Shown: positions 10,784 through 29,725, numbered from the stretch's first letter. The stretch is 64,000 nt of DNA from Myrica gale (GCA_963930655.1 OZ005606.1:15292001-15356000), one strand, 5' to 3'. The notes: generated by a model from the sequence alone, not told the origin. Translations and numbers: made by a program.

Positions 10784-13700
10784 CTACTCCAAACAAGTGA
10801 GAAAACTGAGAAAATCAACAAAATCTACAAAATGACCATTAAGCACCGAGTTCGCCCAAAGGAAAAGAGAAGACAAAAAAACGCCATGCAACCTAACCAA
10901 AGATAAAGAACTATTATTAAAACATCTACTGTTGCGCTCCCTCCAAAGACACCACCAAATGCAATGTGGGATCAGCCTCCATATAACCTTAGCGAAAGGA
11001 TGACGAAACCTCCTCTTCCAACTCCATAGAACATCACCCACTGAAAATTCACAATACAAAGAAGATGCGACCACAGCCCACACGCATAAGGACAATGCAG
11101 CGAGACATGGTCCACAGATTCAACAGCACTTCGACAAAGGAAACACCAATCAGCAATAATCATCCCCCTTCTGCGAAGGTTATCAATAGTAAGAAGCCTA
11201 CCATGAGTGGCCTCCCACACAAAAAAAGATACACGCAACGGGCATAAGGACCTCCACACACCCCTCCAGGGGAAAGACAAGACCTCTCCACCCAAAAGCA
11301 AACCATACATTGATTTAACCGAAAACACCCATCACATCATCTTCCCCTCTCCCCAAGGCCATACCATACAACCTAGAAAAAAAAAGAGGAAAAATCCTCC
11401 ACTTCCCAATCATTAGCCGCTCTGGCGAATGAGACATTCCACACCACACTCTCACCACCATCCACCAAACAATCCGCCACCAAGGCCTCCTTACAACAAG
11501 ACAAAGAGAAAATAAGAGGGAATGCGAGACTCAAAGGCTTATCACCACACAAACAGTCATGCCAAAAGCTAACTCTTGCACCATTCCCCACTCTAAAATG
11601 AATATGCTTACTAAAAGCATTCCACCCTTTGCTAATGTACCTCCAAAGGCTAACCCCATACGAGCCACGAACTGAGAGAGTACTCCAACGTCCCACCGAA
11701 CAACCATATTTTTCAGCAATAACCCTCCTCCACAACCGCTCCCTATCATTCTCAAACCTCCATAACCATTTATTAAGTAGCGCCAAGTTAAACAAACAAA
11801 TGCTACGAAGACCCAAACCCCCATCCTGCACAAGCGAGCACACCTTATTCCACTTCACAAGATGAAGCTTGTGGGCACAATCATCGCTGCCCCATAGGAA
11901 ATCTCGCTGAATTTTCTCCATCCTATTCGCCACCCCCATCGGAATAGGAAACAAAGAAAGAAAATAAGTAGGTAAACATGAGAGCATAGACTTAATGAGA
12001 GTTAACCTTCCACCTTTGGAGAGATACATTCTTTTCCATCCAGCCAATTTACACTCCATGCGTTCAACAATCTCATCCCAAATCATAACGTTCTTGAAAG
12101 AAGCACCAAGAGGAAGACCAAGATACTTCATGGGCAAAGAGGAAACACCACAACCTAAGACACCCGCCAACTCCCCCATATTCTCCACCCTACCAATAGG
12201 AATCACCTCGGATTTAGAGAAATTAATCCTTAGGCCCGACACCGCCTCAAAACAAAGAATAAGACATCTGAGACTACGGAACTGACTCACTGCCTCCCCA
12301 CACATCACAAGAGTATCATCAGCAAATAGGAGATGGGAAATAGAGATCCCACCTCCCAAGCCCCCACCAACCTGAAAACCATTTAATCTACCATGCAAAA
12401 CCGCCCTCCCCATCATGCGACTGAAAGCCTCCATAACAATAACAAACAATAAAAGGGAAAGAGGATCCCCTTGGCGTAGGCCATGAGCGCCACTAAAAAA
12501 GCCTTCAGGAGACCCATTAACAATCACAGAGAACTTCACAGTGGAGATGCAAAAGAAGATCCATCTACACCATCTCTCCTCGAAACCACATCTCCTAAGA
12601 AGATACATAAGGAAGTTCCAATTCACATGGTCATAGGCTTTCTGGACATCTAGTTTGCATAACATTCCAGGAATACCCGTCCTCAATCTGGAATCAATAC
12701 ATTCATTAGCCACCAACACAGAATCCAGGATTTGTCTCCCCTTCACAAAAGCATGCTGAGAAAGAGAGATAATTTTATCAAGAAAGAGCTTCAATCTATT
12801 AGCTAGGACCTTAGCTAAAATCTTGTACACACCTCCCACAAGACTAATAGGCCGAAAGTCCTTAAGGTTCACCGCCCCGATTTCTTAGGGATAAGGACAA
12901 TGAAAGAGGCATTCAAGCTTCGAACAAACTGTCCTTCCCTAGCAAATTCGTCGAACAACAACAAAACATCATGCTTCACTACATCCCAACAAGACTGAAA
13001 GAATGCAAGAGAGAAGCAATCTGGGCCCACAGCCTTATCCCCATTAAGGCTCATTACCACACAAACACCTCATCCTCCTCAAAAGGCCTCTCAATCCACC
13101 CCGCTTCCTCCCTCGAAATGCTATCAAATTCCAGCCCATCCACAAAAGAGCGCCACCCAAACGGCTCCATATACAAAGATGAATAATAAATAACAATCGC
13201 CTCAGAAATCATCACCGGGTCCTCCACCATATTTCCCACAAGCTCCAAACTAGAAATCGAGTTGTTCCTCCGATTGGAATTAACAACTCTATGGAAAAAC
13301 TTAGTACACCAGTCCCCCTCCTTGAGCCAAAGAGCCCTAGATTTCTGCCTCCAACTCAATCAACCGATCTAACTCCCCAGAGATAACCAATTTCCTCTCC
13401 TCACCCTCCATATCCAAGATGCCCCCTCATCCAACTCATCAAGAGACGAGAGCTCTTGTAGTAACGCCGATTTTCGAAAACTAACATCCCCAAAGACCTC
13501 CTTATTCCAAGTTTTAAGATCATTCTTCAAAGCTTTCAACTTCATATTAAGCACAAAGCTAGGAGATCCCCTGTAATCATTACTCTGCCACCACTCCCTC
13601 GCCTTCTCCACAAACCCATCAACCTTAAGCCACATGTTCTCAAAACGGAAAGGCATTTTAGAACCCCCCGACCTACCACTATCCAACATAATCGGAAAAT

Positions 13701-14379
13701 GATCCGAATACATACGGGGTAACCGCCTTTGAATAAGATCCGGATACACCGCTTCCCAACAAGAGCTAACCAAGAAACGGTCAATCCTAGACCAAGATTG
13801 TGACAATCTCCCCTTGGACCAAGTATACACCCCACCACCTAAGGCCAAGTCCACCAACTCACACTCAGTGATAAAATCCGAAAAATATGTCATCGCACTC
13901 CTTTGGCCTCCACCCCCGACCGTTCACCCGGAAAACGAGTAATATTAAAATACCCACCTATGCACCAAGGAAGACTCCACAAAGAGCAAATCCCCGCCAA
14001 TTCATCCCACAATAACCTTCTAGTCCTATCATCGTTAGGACCATACACTCCAGAAAATGTCCACAAAATACCATCCTAAACATTCTTAAACATCACTGAA
14101 ATAGACAACAAGCCAGGACATGACTCGACCAACTCCAACACCCGAGAATCCCAAAGAATGAAAATCCCACCTGATGCTCCCTCTGCCTCCAAACTACACC
14201 ACCTAACATGAGGCCCACCCCCACAAACTCCTCACCAAGGCCCTAGAAACAGATGTCACCTTGGTCTCCTGAAGACACACTAAATCCGCCTTCCACCCTC
14301 GCAACAAATTACCCAACCTCAAATATTTAGACTTATCATTCAAACCCCTCACATTCCAACTAATAATTCGAGGCTTCAT
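10784..14379 (-). pseudogene. LINE ORF2: endonuclease, reverse transcriptase, zf-RVT (broken)
   Basis: ORF2 opens with ATG at 14379-14377, overlapping the ORF1 stop as ATGA. An AP-type endonuclease follows (IISWNVRGLND at the start, CLQETK near 14270, and YSDHFPIM near 13700), then reverse transcriptase (RPISLV near 12850, GLRQGDPLS near 12480, LLFADDTLV near 12320) and a C-terminal zinc-binding zf-RVT region (FVWEATHGRL near 11220, CFLCRSAVESVDHVSLHC near 11130). The product would nick target DNA and copy the LINE RNA at the nick. Frame changes and stops near 13890, 13360, 13060-12870 and 11370-11330, plus a TAA near 14078, break it. The FADD catalytic motif itself is intact. Confidence 0.9.
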
Positions 14380-15598
14380 AAAACACTAATTAGAGCCCTC
14401 CCGGATTTCCTACTCCTATGAGAGCTAGAAACTTTAGCATCAAATGTCACCAAAGACTTCAAAGCCTTCAGCTCCCTTGCCAACTTGCCACCCGACCTCA
14501 CCACAATATTGCCACCACTCCCCCTTTCCTTATCTAATGCGACAAACAGTTTCACCAGATCATCTTCATGCCCTTCACAAGAGACCCCAACCAACTTTCG
14601 AAAGGAAGTCACCATATCCAAGACCCAACTGGACTGAGAACTCCCTCCCGACCCTTCACCCACCTCCGATACGACAGGTGGCAACAACATCCGTAAAGGC
14701 TCAACAAATAGCTCTGAATCCCCACAAACAGCAGGCATAGGGTTAGAAAGAAGCGCCATTGGCTCAACTTCCGCAATCTTGTTACCAACTGTACCGCACC
14801 CAGAAAACTCCTTGGAACTCACCCCACCCCCTTCAAAATTTTGTGGGCCTCCTGCACATCCACAGACACAACCGAAAGACCATCCAACCCCACCTCAGCT
14901 TCCGGCAAAATGGGCAACCCAGACTCCACTACTGTCACGCCCCGAACGCCATCCCGCAGGGACCGTGACAGCCGCGAGCATTCCCCGGGAACACTCCAGC
15001 GTTTACACTAACTCTTACAGCGGAAATTTTTTTTTTATATACATAGGATGGCTCACTCAGGATCCACATGTTGGCTGAGATACAAGCTCAAAGATCATAA
15101 CCTCTCGGTATATGCATCATAATTCAGAAAAGTCTATACATTGCATCTTGTTCGCAACTTATACAAAACGTACTAGGGCAACATACTGCCACTTGATCAA
15201 AACCAGCACTCCCAAGTGCTACTTCGGAGTTCACCAACTCCGGCTCCAATCCCCAAACTTCCAGGATTTCTACGTGAGATACTCCTCTGCTCCCCAGTTA
15301 TCTTGTGGATCTGGAATGATACGTTTTACAAACTATGAGTCGAAAGACTCAGTAAGGAACAACAGTTGAAACATGAACTTTAATAAAACATAGCTTTAAA
15401 AGCATACTTAATTCAATACGCTGTAGCGATAAGAGAAGAAATGCAAAACTGTAATTCATGAGTTAGTGCATAAAAAGCCATGATGCATATGCATGCTCCG
15501 TGATGCACATGCCATGCACTAAAATCTCTTGCCACTCTTGGCCTTTTCAAATGCATTTCAAATCTCGAAATTGGCCCCAGGCCCTTGAAAATCTTTCT

Positions 15599-15740
15599 TT
15601 CATTCTTGCTTATAAAATTGGCCCTTGGCCCTTGAAAATCATTCTTTCATTCTTGCTTATAAAATTGGCCCTTGGCCCTTGAAAATCATTCTTTCATTCT
15701 TGCTTATAAAATTGGCCCTTGGCCCTTGAAAATCATTCTT
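15599..15740. repeat. Short tandem repeats (about 60 bp) in the solo LTR
   Basis: The phrase TTGGCCCTTGGCCCTTGAAAA recurs about every 60 bp at 15607, 15667 and 15713, each followed by TCATTCTTTC. A fourth, diverged unit lies just upstream near 15570. Nothing coding is seen. Confidence 0.75.
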
Positions 15741-15885
15741 TCCATACTTGTGCCACTGTTGGCCTTTTCACAACCATTTCGTATCTCTTACTCTTGGCTC
15801 GCTCCATTTGACCCCTGAAGTCAGGGTTGTGCGTTCCCTTCGGAACCGTCCCCGAATTTCCTTGGAGACCATACATCTGGTCGAG

Positions 15886-16071
15886 CTAGCCCGTAGTTGC
15901 CCCAGGCCTGATGGCTAGACACGACCCTTGGAGGCGCCACACCTTCTCGAGCAACGTTCCTCGGTGTGGTTGCACATACCTCACGGACTAACCCATCCTT
16001 CACGAACAACGTCCCTCGGTATGGGCGTCCATTCATCCATCCTTCACGAACAACGTCCCTCGGCATGGATG
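15886..16071 (-). other. Four-hairpin cassette, copy D
   Basis: Arms: CTAGC/GCTAG (15886-15890, 15914-15918); CCACAC/GTGTGG (15937-15942, 15964-15969) enclosed by GAGG/CCTC (15931-15934, 15979-15982); CCCAT/ATGGG (15992-15996, 16021-16025) enclosed by GGAC/GTCC (15985-15988, 16027-16030); CATCCAT/ATGGATG (16034-16040, 16065-16071). The last two loops share ACGAACAACGT, which can itself close as ACG/CGT. Confidence 0.75.
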
Positions 16072-18617
16072 TCGAACCTCACTTAACTTAGTACGTATTC
16101 AACCAAAACCTTCGTGCTTAATCATAACATAAATTCTCTTTCATTTGCATAAAACAACTTTTCATGTTTTCTATGCAATGAACATGTCATGCCACTCTTG
16201 AAAACCTCGTACTTTCATTTGCAATCAAAACGTCTCTCATGCGTTCATGCAAATGATCATGCTATGACATGTTCGAAACATCATGCGTACTTGAAACATT
16301 CTTCATGCAATACATTTCATATGTATTAAAAACATCTTGCCATGCACAATAAAACATGCAGTGTATCATTCCAGTTTTCCAAAAGGGGTAAGATCCACTT
16401 ACAGTACTCCTCGCAAATTCTCCTTTGCTCACTTGGCTCCTCGCCTACAAGGAATAGGTTCAATCTTTCAATGTACTGCGTATAGATGAAACCATATCAG
16501 TATGTTTCGGTCCTACGAATTACCCGACAGTCCTCTTGAAGTCCACTAAGGACAAGTAGCGATAATTCTACGCATTACTTAATTTAATGGTATAATATAG
16601 TTGCCGGATTTTTCTTAATCCATCTTGAACTTCCCGTTCATCACTTGACTTCGTACCTTCCATTCATCGGAAATGTTTCCGAATGACAACTATATTATAT
16701 TTTCTTTTTGATAATATATATATATATCAATATAATTCTTTTAATCATTAAATATTTTATTTAATTTATTCTTTAACTAATATTTAAAACTTAGGTCATT
16801 TAATTATTTAGTATTGCAATATAATATCTATGCACATATACTTATAGGTATCTTGATTAGGGTTTACACTTTTCTCCTCATAAGGTCAAGGCTCTCTAAT
16901 CCTTAGCTTTGATATACATATCATTACGATTATGTCTCACTCTGCCCTAAATAGGATTTGGCCAACATTAAATCATTCTAATTGAATCCTTAATCCATGC
17001 TTAACATCACAAGGCTTGTTAATCCTTTAACTCGATCCTTTAAGCCTTAACATCTTTTAATTTGTTTGGCCAAAATCCTAATTTTATTCATTCATCACAA
17101 GCAAATAAAATCTCCAATTGTTACAAGTCCAATTGTTACAAGCTTGCAATTCGGGTTTCTCTTCCTCATGGCATTCGGCCAACACCAATCTTATGTGTTC
17201 TTTAATTACAACTTCATCTCCCATGGTGATCCCATCCTCCATTCAACAATTTCACAACCTAAGAACTACCAATCATAACATAATTCAAGATCAAGGACAA
17301 AGTGACATTCGGCCAACACCATATCATGGAACACTTGGAATTTTCTCATTATTCATTTGCATGCAACTTCCTCGATTCACAACCAAACTTACATGCATTT
17401 TCCAATAACAAGTCAGTACATACTCACATTCATTCATGCTCTTAGATCTAACACCAAACATAAGCAGCAAAATGCAATTTAGGGTTGCATGGTTCGGCCA
17501 TCATAGTGATTTATGCCAAATCTTACATTTGTCCTATCTCCCTCTTTATCATGCATTTCTTCCATAGTTCGGAACCTCTTCACATGTATATTGTTCATTA
17601 AATCATCATAACAATGGTCAAACACTTAGATCTAACATTCCAACACATCCATAACCATAGATCTAAGGAGATTTACAACTTACAACCCACCAACTTAGCA
17701 TAAACTTAGATCTAGCTTCCTTTAACATACATTGTTCTCCATTTGCATTTTTCTTCACATTCAACCTTAGTTCTAGAACATACATGGCTAGATCTACTCT
17801 TATACATCTTAATAACACCAGATCTAGCAATATTCAACATCATCAAAGCATAAAAGTTCAAGATCTATTCACCAACAGTTTCGGCCAACAAGAGAAATGG
17901 TAGATTCGGTTTCTACCTTGTTGTTCCTTGTTCCTTCTCCTTGTTCCCTTGCAAAATTTCTCTCTCCTTCACCTACTAAATAACTTAAGGTTCTTTAATC
18001 ATTCAAGATCTCACAATATCCAAGCACAACACAACTCACATTTTAAGATCTATTCACAAGAGGGTTCGGCCAACAAGAAGGAAATAAGATCCGGTTGTTA
18101 CCTTGGTTGTCCTTTGTCTTCTCCTTCCTTTCTTCTTCTTGCAAGACCTCCCTTTTTCCTTCTACTCCTTCTTCTCCTTCCCCCTTACACGAAATCCCCT
18201 TGGTCCAAGCTTGAAATCACTCTTTGTGGCTCCAAAAGGTTCGGTTTACACCAAGTTCTCTCTTCCTCTCCCTTTCTCTCTTGATTTCGGTTTTGGCTTT
18301 GGGTTTCTCTCTTTTGGATTGTGTTGGTCGACCAAATGGCTCCAAAGAAGTGAGGTGACACAAATAAAGTGGAAAGGAAGTGTGATGGGTGTGAAATGAA
18401 AAGCCAAAAAGCAAGGGAGCATGAACTTGGCCTTATGTTCGGTCAAAGGGAAGTTTTTCCTTCCAAAATTTACTTTTCAACTTGTCATGTCTTGTCTCCC
18501 CTATGTCTATCTTGCAACCCACGAAAATCACCCTCCACCACACATTTGAATTCCATATTTAATGCTTAGTTCAACCATTTAGTTCCCTTGGTTGAAATCC
18601 AACTAGTTTAGTTTACT

Positions 18618-20155
18618 TAGTTACAACTCAACCAACCTAGTTACATAGCATACTTAGTTGGCTTAATGAATGATTAGTACTACTAATCTTATATTATAAC
18701 TTAACTCCAAGACCCATTGGGCAGCCCAACAACATTAATCCAAGGCCCAACAACACCATCTTAGATCCAATTCATAAGTTTAAAGGATAGGGCCCATTAA
18801 CACCAATCTTTAAAGTTAGGCCCACTAACATTTCAATCACATAAGACTTTGATAGCCCAATAATATTTGTCTAAGGCCCAATATCACAAGTCTCAAGTCC
18901 ATTTCACAAGCCTAAAGGCTAAGGCTCAATAACCTAAATCCTTAAAGCCCAATAATCATTCAATGGCAGCCCATTACCATGAATATTATGGCAGCCCAAT
19001 AGCATAGTTTAAAGCTCATTTCCATGAACATTTTGGCAGCCCATTAGCATAAATTTAAAGCCCAATTTCTTGATCTTCATGGTAGCCCAATTGCATACAT
19101 TTAAAGGCCCAATATCCACCTATTACTCTAAGCCTTATAGCAGCCCAATATCACAACTTCAAGGGCCCATCATCACATGTAATTGTGCAGCCCACTTGAT
19201 TAAATTTCAAGGCCCATCATTCCTAATTTTCGGCCAAGCTTGGGCTGTCCATTTTCAGCCCATTCTTTTAGGCTTTAAGTCCAACCATTTAAACCTTAAT
19301 AGCCCAATAATATGGTCCATAACATAATCCTTCAAAAATTAATCAAGGATATTAAAAAGAAATACATTTAATCTAACAACTTAAATTAGTTACAACTCAA
19401 CCAACCTAGTTACATAGCATACTTAGTTGGCTTAATGAATGATTAGTACTACTAATCTTATATTATAACTTAACTCCAAGACCCATTGGGCAGCCCAACA
19501 ACATTAATCCAAGGCCCAACAACACCATCTTAGATCCAATTCATAAGTTTAAAGGATAGGGCCCATTAACACCAATCTTTAAAGTTAGGCCCACTAACAT
19601 TTCAATCACATAAGACTTTGATAGCCCAATAATATTTGTCTAAGGCCCAATATCACAAGTCTCAAGTCCATTTCACAAGCCTAAAGGCTAAGGCTCAATA
19701 ACCTAAATCCTTAAAGCCCAATAATCATTCAATGGCAGCCCATTACCATGAATATTATGGCAGCCCAATAGCATAGTTTAAAGCTCATTTCCATGAACAT
19801 TTTGGCAGCCCATTAGCATAAATTTAAAGCCCAATTTCTTGATCTTCATGGTAGCCCAATTGCATACATTTAAAGGCCCAATATCCACCTATTACTCTAA
19901 GCCTTATAGCAGCCCAATATCACAACTTCAAGGGCCCATCATCACATGTAATTGTACAGCCCACTTGATTAAATTTCAAGGCCCATCATTCCTAATTTTC
20001 GGCCAAGCTTGGGCTGTCCATTTTCAGCCCATTCTTTTAGGCTTTAAGTCCAACCATTTAAACCTTAATAGCCCAATAATATGGTCCATAACATAATCCT
20101 TCAAAAATTAATCAAGGATATTAAAAAGAAATACATTTAATCTAACAACTTAAAT
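18618..20155 (-). repeat. 769-bp tandem duplication packed with TGGGCY motifs
   Basis: Copy 1 is 18618-19386 and copy 2 is 19387-20155. By eye they differ at one clear position (GTGCAG near 19185 against GTACAG near 19955), so the duplication is recent compared with the LTR. Each copy carries about 20 GCCCA motifs, reading TGGGCC or TGGGCT in the sense direction of the LTR, the core of plant site II (TCP-bound) promoter elements. It lies in the U3 half, where promoters of LTR elements sit. Enhancer function is inference. Confidence 0.9.
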
Positions 20156-21601
20156 TGGCTACCTTAAAATGTAGACCTCATCCATTGATATTCCATAATG
20201 CTCATTAAATTTAGATCATACCATGAACTCCATTAATTCAAAACAAATCACTGAATCCTTAAGCTTACCACGGAGTACGTACTGATTTTTCGGGGTCTCA
20301 CAACTACCACCCTCGACGATGGAGACTGAAGCTTCGCAAACTCAACCCAACCCTCCCCGGGACTATCCTGTCCAACTCCATCCAAACCAAGATCAACGGC
20401 AATTAGAGGAAGAGTCGAACCATCATGGGTACCTTCCGAAACCCCCACATGGCATTCGTCGGCAAAAATCTGCCCCACACAACCCAAAACTGGAGATTCT
20501 GGAACAGAAATCCCCGTAATCACATTTTTCTCCCTATCCGCCGGGCACCCAGCGTACCGGGATAACCCGGCTCGCTTGAAGGCAACCCGTGAAAAACCCC
20601 ATTACAAACTCGGGCTGAGCCCTCCCCACGGGAAAACTGAGCATCCACAGCCATTGGAGTAGCCAGTTGAGTCGGCTGTTTAGGCGACAACTTGAAACCA
20701 CAGACCAAACAATTAAGTTCCTGCCAAGGCCCCTTCGTTTCCTCCTTAGCCAAATTCGCCTTAGAAGCCCATAACCCAATAAGCCCATCAAGTTCAGCTT
20801 TAATACTCATTAAATGCTCCCAAATTGACGCAGCAGATTCATCCGACAGAGAGGCCACCCCAATTAAAGAATTATGGGGAGACCCAACACACGCCACCTC
20901 AGTAGCCCCCAATCCTGCATGCGTGACAATGGGAATAGCAAACGACGTGCTTTTCTCCTTCCCCACTGCAACATCGTCGATAGACTCCTCTAGCAAGCCG
21001 GACTTCATCGCCTTAACAAAAGAAACACCAGGGCGAAAGACAGAAGGAGGAGGAACCTTCGTGTCCTGCCGACGACGATCGCCGAGAACTCGAACGACGT
21101 CTTCACAAGCATCTTGAAGAGAGAGCCACCCCGCATCGGACTTACCCTCAAAGAGCAAAACTGCATCACGCTTGCGACCATCCCTGTACTCTGCGACTGC
21201 CACATATCTACCATGCTTGTTCGAACATCGCTGCGCTAGGAATGATCGAGGGAACTCGTTAAACTTCTCGGTAAACTCTTTGCTTCCATCTGCCGCAATC
21301 AACCGACCCAACATATTAGACAGCCATATCATCCCAATACGACCAAGAGTAATCGAGTGCTGCGAACGATTATTCCATTCCGAGATCAGAGTAACACCAG
21401 TCGAACGAGATGAAAACCTAACCACCTTAGCCTCGATAGAAATACTGCGTTGAAACGACATCTCACGCTCTCTACAGTATTATCACTTCATGGCAATGAA
21501 ACAGGAAAAAAAACTATTCAAGAAAGGGTCTTACTCTTTAGATATGAAATAAAAGGATCCCTTTGATTGAAAGTGTCCTAACACAACAAGAGAGATGAGA
21601 T

Positions 21602-22112
21602 TGTTAGCCTTTTTCCACAATCGATGTTTTGATGAAAACAATAAATTGGTTGATTGGAACTGATCAAAAATCAGTCACATAAGCACAAGATGAAGAACCA
21701 AATCCTCAAAGATCAAGAAGATAGAATGAGCTCAAAAGTGAATATTCAAAACTATAGAATAATTTTGTGACTCTTAATTTCACTTTTGACAAAGATTTGA
21801 ATCATACTTGCATAATTTTAAGGCTTACACAAATGTTTTTATAACAAGTTTGACAATATTTAAGTGTTTTTAAATGATCCCTAAATAAACTAAGCCTTAA
21901 CTATATTCTTGAAGAGTAATAGTTTTTTAAATTGAAATTTGAAAATGTGAGTCCCAAATGGCTACATGTAGAGATCAACCGCTACAAAGTGTTGGTTGAC
22001 CAGTAGACTTAAAATTTGTAATGAACCTCTTAAGGTATTTCTAACTCTTTTTTGATCTTCAAGTTAAAATCATATTTCTCAAGCATTCACACAAATCACA
22101 CTTTCATTTTTA
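21602..22112 (+). repeat. Ty1/copia LTR fragment (decayed)
   Basis: Begins TGTTAGCCTTTTTCCACAAT and continues CGATGTTTTGATGAAAACAA, closely matching the start of the copia LTR at 40937. A GTTGACCAG motif near 21995 corresponds to the GGTCGACC motifs of that LTR. No second end or duplication is visible. The rest of the gap to the complex I gene (22113-22617) is AT-rich with no gene; its right part is presumably that gene's 3' untranslated region. Confidence 0.6.
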
Positions 22113-22617
22113 ATATTGTTTCATGCCAAGGATACTTACCCAGGAAAAAAATAATATCAATGGGATTGAAAATGAAATGAAAACCTAGGGAACCAAAAAC
22201 CGGTTTAGACCCTTAAAAAGACCTAGAAAGAGATAAATTCCTGTGATACCTTAGGTTTCCTTTGCGTTTACTGTCAGTCAGTCACTTTAAGACACGTAAA
22301 AACTTCAGCATTTCATAAAATTCATGTAATTCTCAACTTCAACAGCGATATGGGAGCCAACTACCATGGCAATTGCTCAGCCATGTAGCAATTTTGTGAG
22401 TTTATCAAAATATCCGTCTATGCTCTGCTAGAAAGTAAATAATCGTAGTTACGACTTCAGAATATGCTGCAGGGAACTGACATTTACCAGACGATCGTAC
22501 TGGCACAGGGAATTCTTAAATGGACGACGATCTTACAGATTCAAAAACAGCAAACAACTCAATTAAGCCTGAAAAAAATCCAAGCTTTACATTATTGGAG
22601 ACACAGATACCATAATT

Positions 22618-28389
<5,772 letters not shown>

Positions 28390-28598
28390 TTTCTTCCGAG
28401 ACCGGCGAGGCGAGCTGAGCCTAGCTGAACTAAGCGGAGGATGAGAAGAGATCGGAGATTGTGGGAGCAAGAGATTTTTTTTTATTTAATTTCCGGTTTG
28501 TCGTTAAATAGGGGGCTCTGCACTCTCCACTCTCCAGCCCTCCAGTCTGCACTCGGGAGGTAATTTTCATAAAGGCCTGAAAAAAAGGGCCAGATGTC

Positions 28599-28604
28599 TG
28601 GGCC
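28599..28604 (-). promoter_or_regulatory. Site II-like motif upstream of NDUFV2
   Basis: TGGGCC at 28599-28604 (GGCCCA in the gene's sense direction) lies about 210 bp upstream of the start codon, with AGGGCC 13 bp away and a TATTTATGG box between it and the gene. TGGGCC/T elements are typical of plant genes for respiratory-chain proteins. Their role here is inferred from position only. Confidence 0.45.
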
Positions 28605-29461
28605 AATTTGATAGGCTCAAGCTTGATCGACCATAAATAGCCCCATCGAAAGGTTAGGCTCGGATCCACGAAAAAACAAAACAAAAAACAAAAACAAGAA
28701 GAAAGGTAAGGGTGAGGATTGCAATACATTTGGTCCACTACACCTTCTATCTTTTGATAGGATCATCTAATCTGATTTGTAAATATAGACACAACCACTA
28801 AAATACAAGTTAGAGCAATTTATAACCTCCAATAAAACCAAGAAGTCATTAAATCAGAGCCTCGCATTTTCAAAATTGAAGATCTTAGCACCTTTCAAAC
28901 TGATAACCCGATAAATATTAGTACAATTTAAAGATCAATACACTTGCACAAATGTCTTGACACTTTGCATTTCAAATTATTATTTTTATTACCAACTAAT
29001 TATGAGGGTATATTTAATGAGTTACTTAAATAAGAAGAGTAGATTAAGATCCATCTAATTTGCTACCCATAGTAAATGACATAATGTAGAGAGACCTTAT
29101 GTGGTTTCTACAAAATTCAATACAATCTGTATAACAGTGTATGTCTTATAGTATTTAATACTTTTTGGGTAACTAGTAAGCAACTTATAATGTTCAATGC
29201 TTGATGTGTCTATTTTTTTTTATTTTCCAAATTGAACCGTGCAAGTAGTAAATTGGAACAAATATTGATATTAAGTAGACATGATTAATTATAATTTGAA
29301 ATCAAGTCGTTTTCTCCAAAATTATTAACTTTCATTTCTTTAGTATTTTTTTTCCCATGACATCAAGTACTTCCCCTTAAGAAATTACATCCTTAAAATT
29401 TCATGTGAGAGTAAATAATTATATCATCCACTAGTCTCTTCGATAACAATTTAAAAACATC
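28605..29461. other. Intergenic sequence upstream of NDUFV2
   Basis: AT-rich sequence with no recognisable gene, repeat boundary or RNA. It lies between the NDUFV2 promoter region and the TSD of a copia element. Confidence 0.5.
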
Positions 29462-29466
29462 AAAAG

Positions 29467-29725
29467 TGTTGTAAAACTAAATAACAATACGATCTAGAAA
29501 GCGTAACAAAGAGATAAATAGTTCTTCAGGAACTATGATGTATTCTAAATATTTTTTTATAATACATCTCAAGACTCATTTATATAAGCATAGGGTCATA
29601 CATAGAATTAAAAGGAATTTAAACAGAATTAAAAGGGTACATACTGGTGGGAGAACTAACGGTTGGGGATAATGAAAAGGTGTAACGGTCATCGATAATA
29701 ACTCGTAATTATAATATTCATAACA
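29467..29725 (-). repeat. 3' LTR of the copia element
   Basis: TGTTGTAAAAC...CATAACA, 259 bp. On the minus strand it has a TATATAA box (plus strand TTATATAAG near 29580). It aligns throughout with the LTR at 33642-33913. Confidence 0.88.

Larger units (their letters stand above)
14933..20302 (-). mobile_element. Solo chromovirus LTR (5.37 kb), TSD ACTAC
   Basis: Ends are TGTCACGCCCCG (14933) and GGGGTCTCACA (20302), flanked by perfect 5-bp duplications ACTAC at 14928-14932 and 20303-20307, so this is one insertion event inside the LINE, later reduced to a single LTR. It holds the hairpin cassette (15886-16071), the closing inverted repeat (15311-15322, 16363-16374), a TGAGTC hairpin (15336-15351), and a 769-bp tandem duplication (18618-20155). 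AT-rich sequence at 16680-16830 and a pyrimidine-rich part at 17920-18300 are otherwise unremarkable. No polyprotein is present. Confidence 0.93.
14376..21461 (-). pseudogene. LINE ORF1, broken by a frameshift and an LTR insertion
   Basis: The reading frame starts at an ATG at 21461-21459 (MSFQRSISIEAKVV) and runs to 20520, where it falls out of frame near 20525-20535 and continues in the next frame (VITGISVPES) to 20303. It is then cut by the solo LTR, resumes at 14932, and ends at a TGA at 14378-14376. ORF1 proteins of plant LINEs bind RNA and package the transcript; here the N-terminal part shows no zinc knuckle I can identify, and assignment as ORF1 rests on position directly before ORF2. 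The start is supported by its distance of about 55 bp from the 5' end of the element. Confidence 0.75.
10710..21516 (-). mobile_element. LINE (L1-type non-LTR retrotransposon), split by a solo LTR
   Basis: Bounded by a 14-bp target-site duplication TTCAAGAAAGRGTC (10696-10709 with A, 21517-21530 with G), with a poly-T (poly-A on the coding strand) at 10710-10718, as expected for the 3' end of a LINE read right to left. Two ORFs follow: a gag-like ORF1 and an endonuclease/reverse transcriptase ORF2. A 5.37-kb solo LTR with its own 5-bp duplication interrupts ORF1 at 14933-20302. Without that insert the LINE is about 5.4 kb, a usual full length for plant L1 elements. Frameshifts and stops in both ORFs show it is dead. 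Confidence 0.93.

Noticed and set aside
18103-18446. Possible small gene in the solo LTR
   Set aside because: Overlapping ORFs on both strands of a pyrimidine-rich LTR stretch, with no conserved motif.
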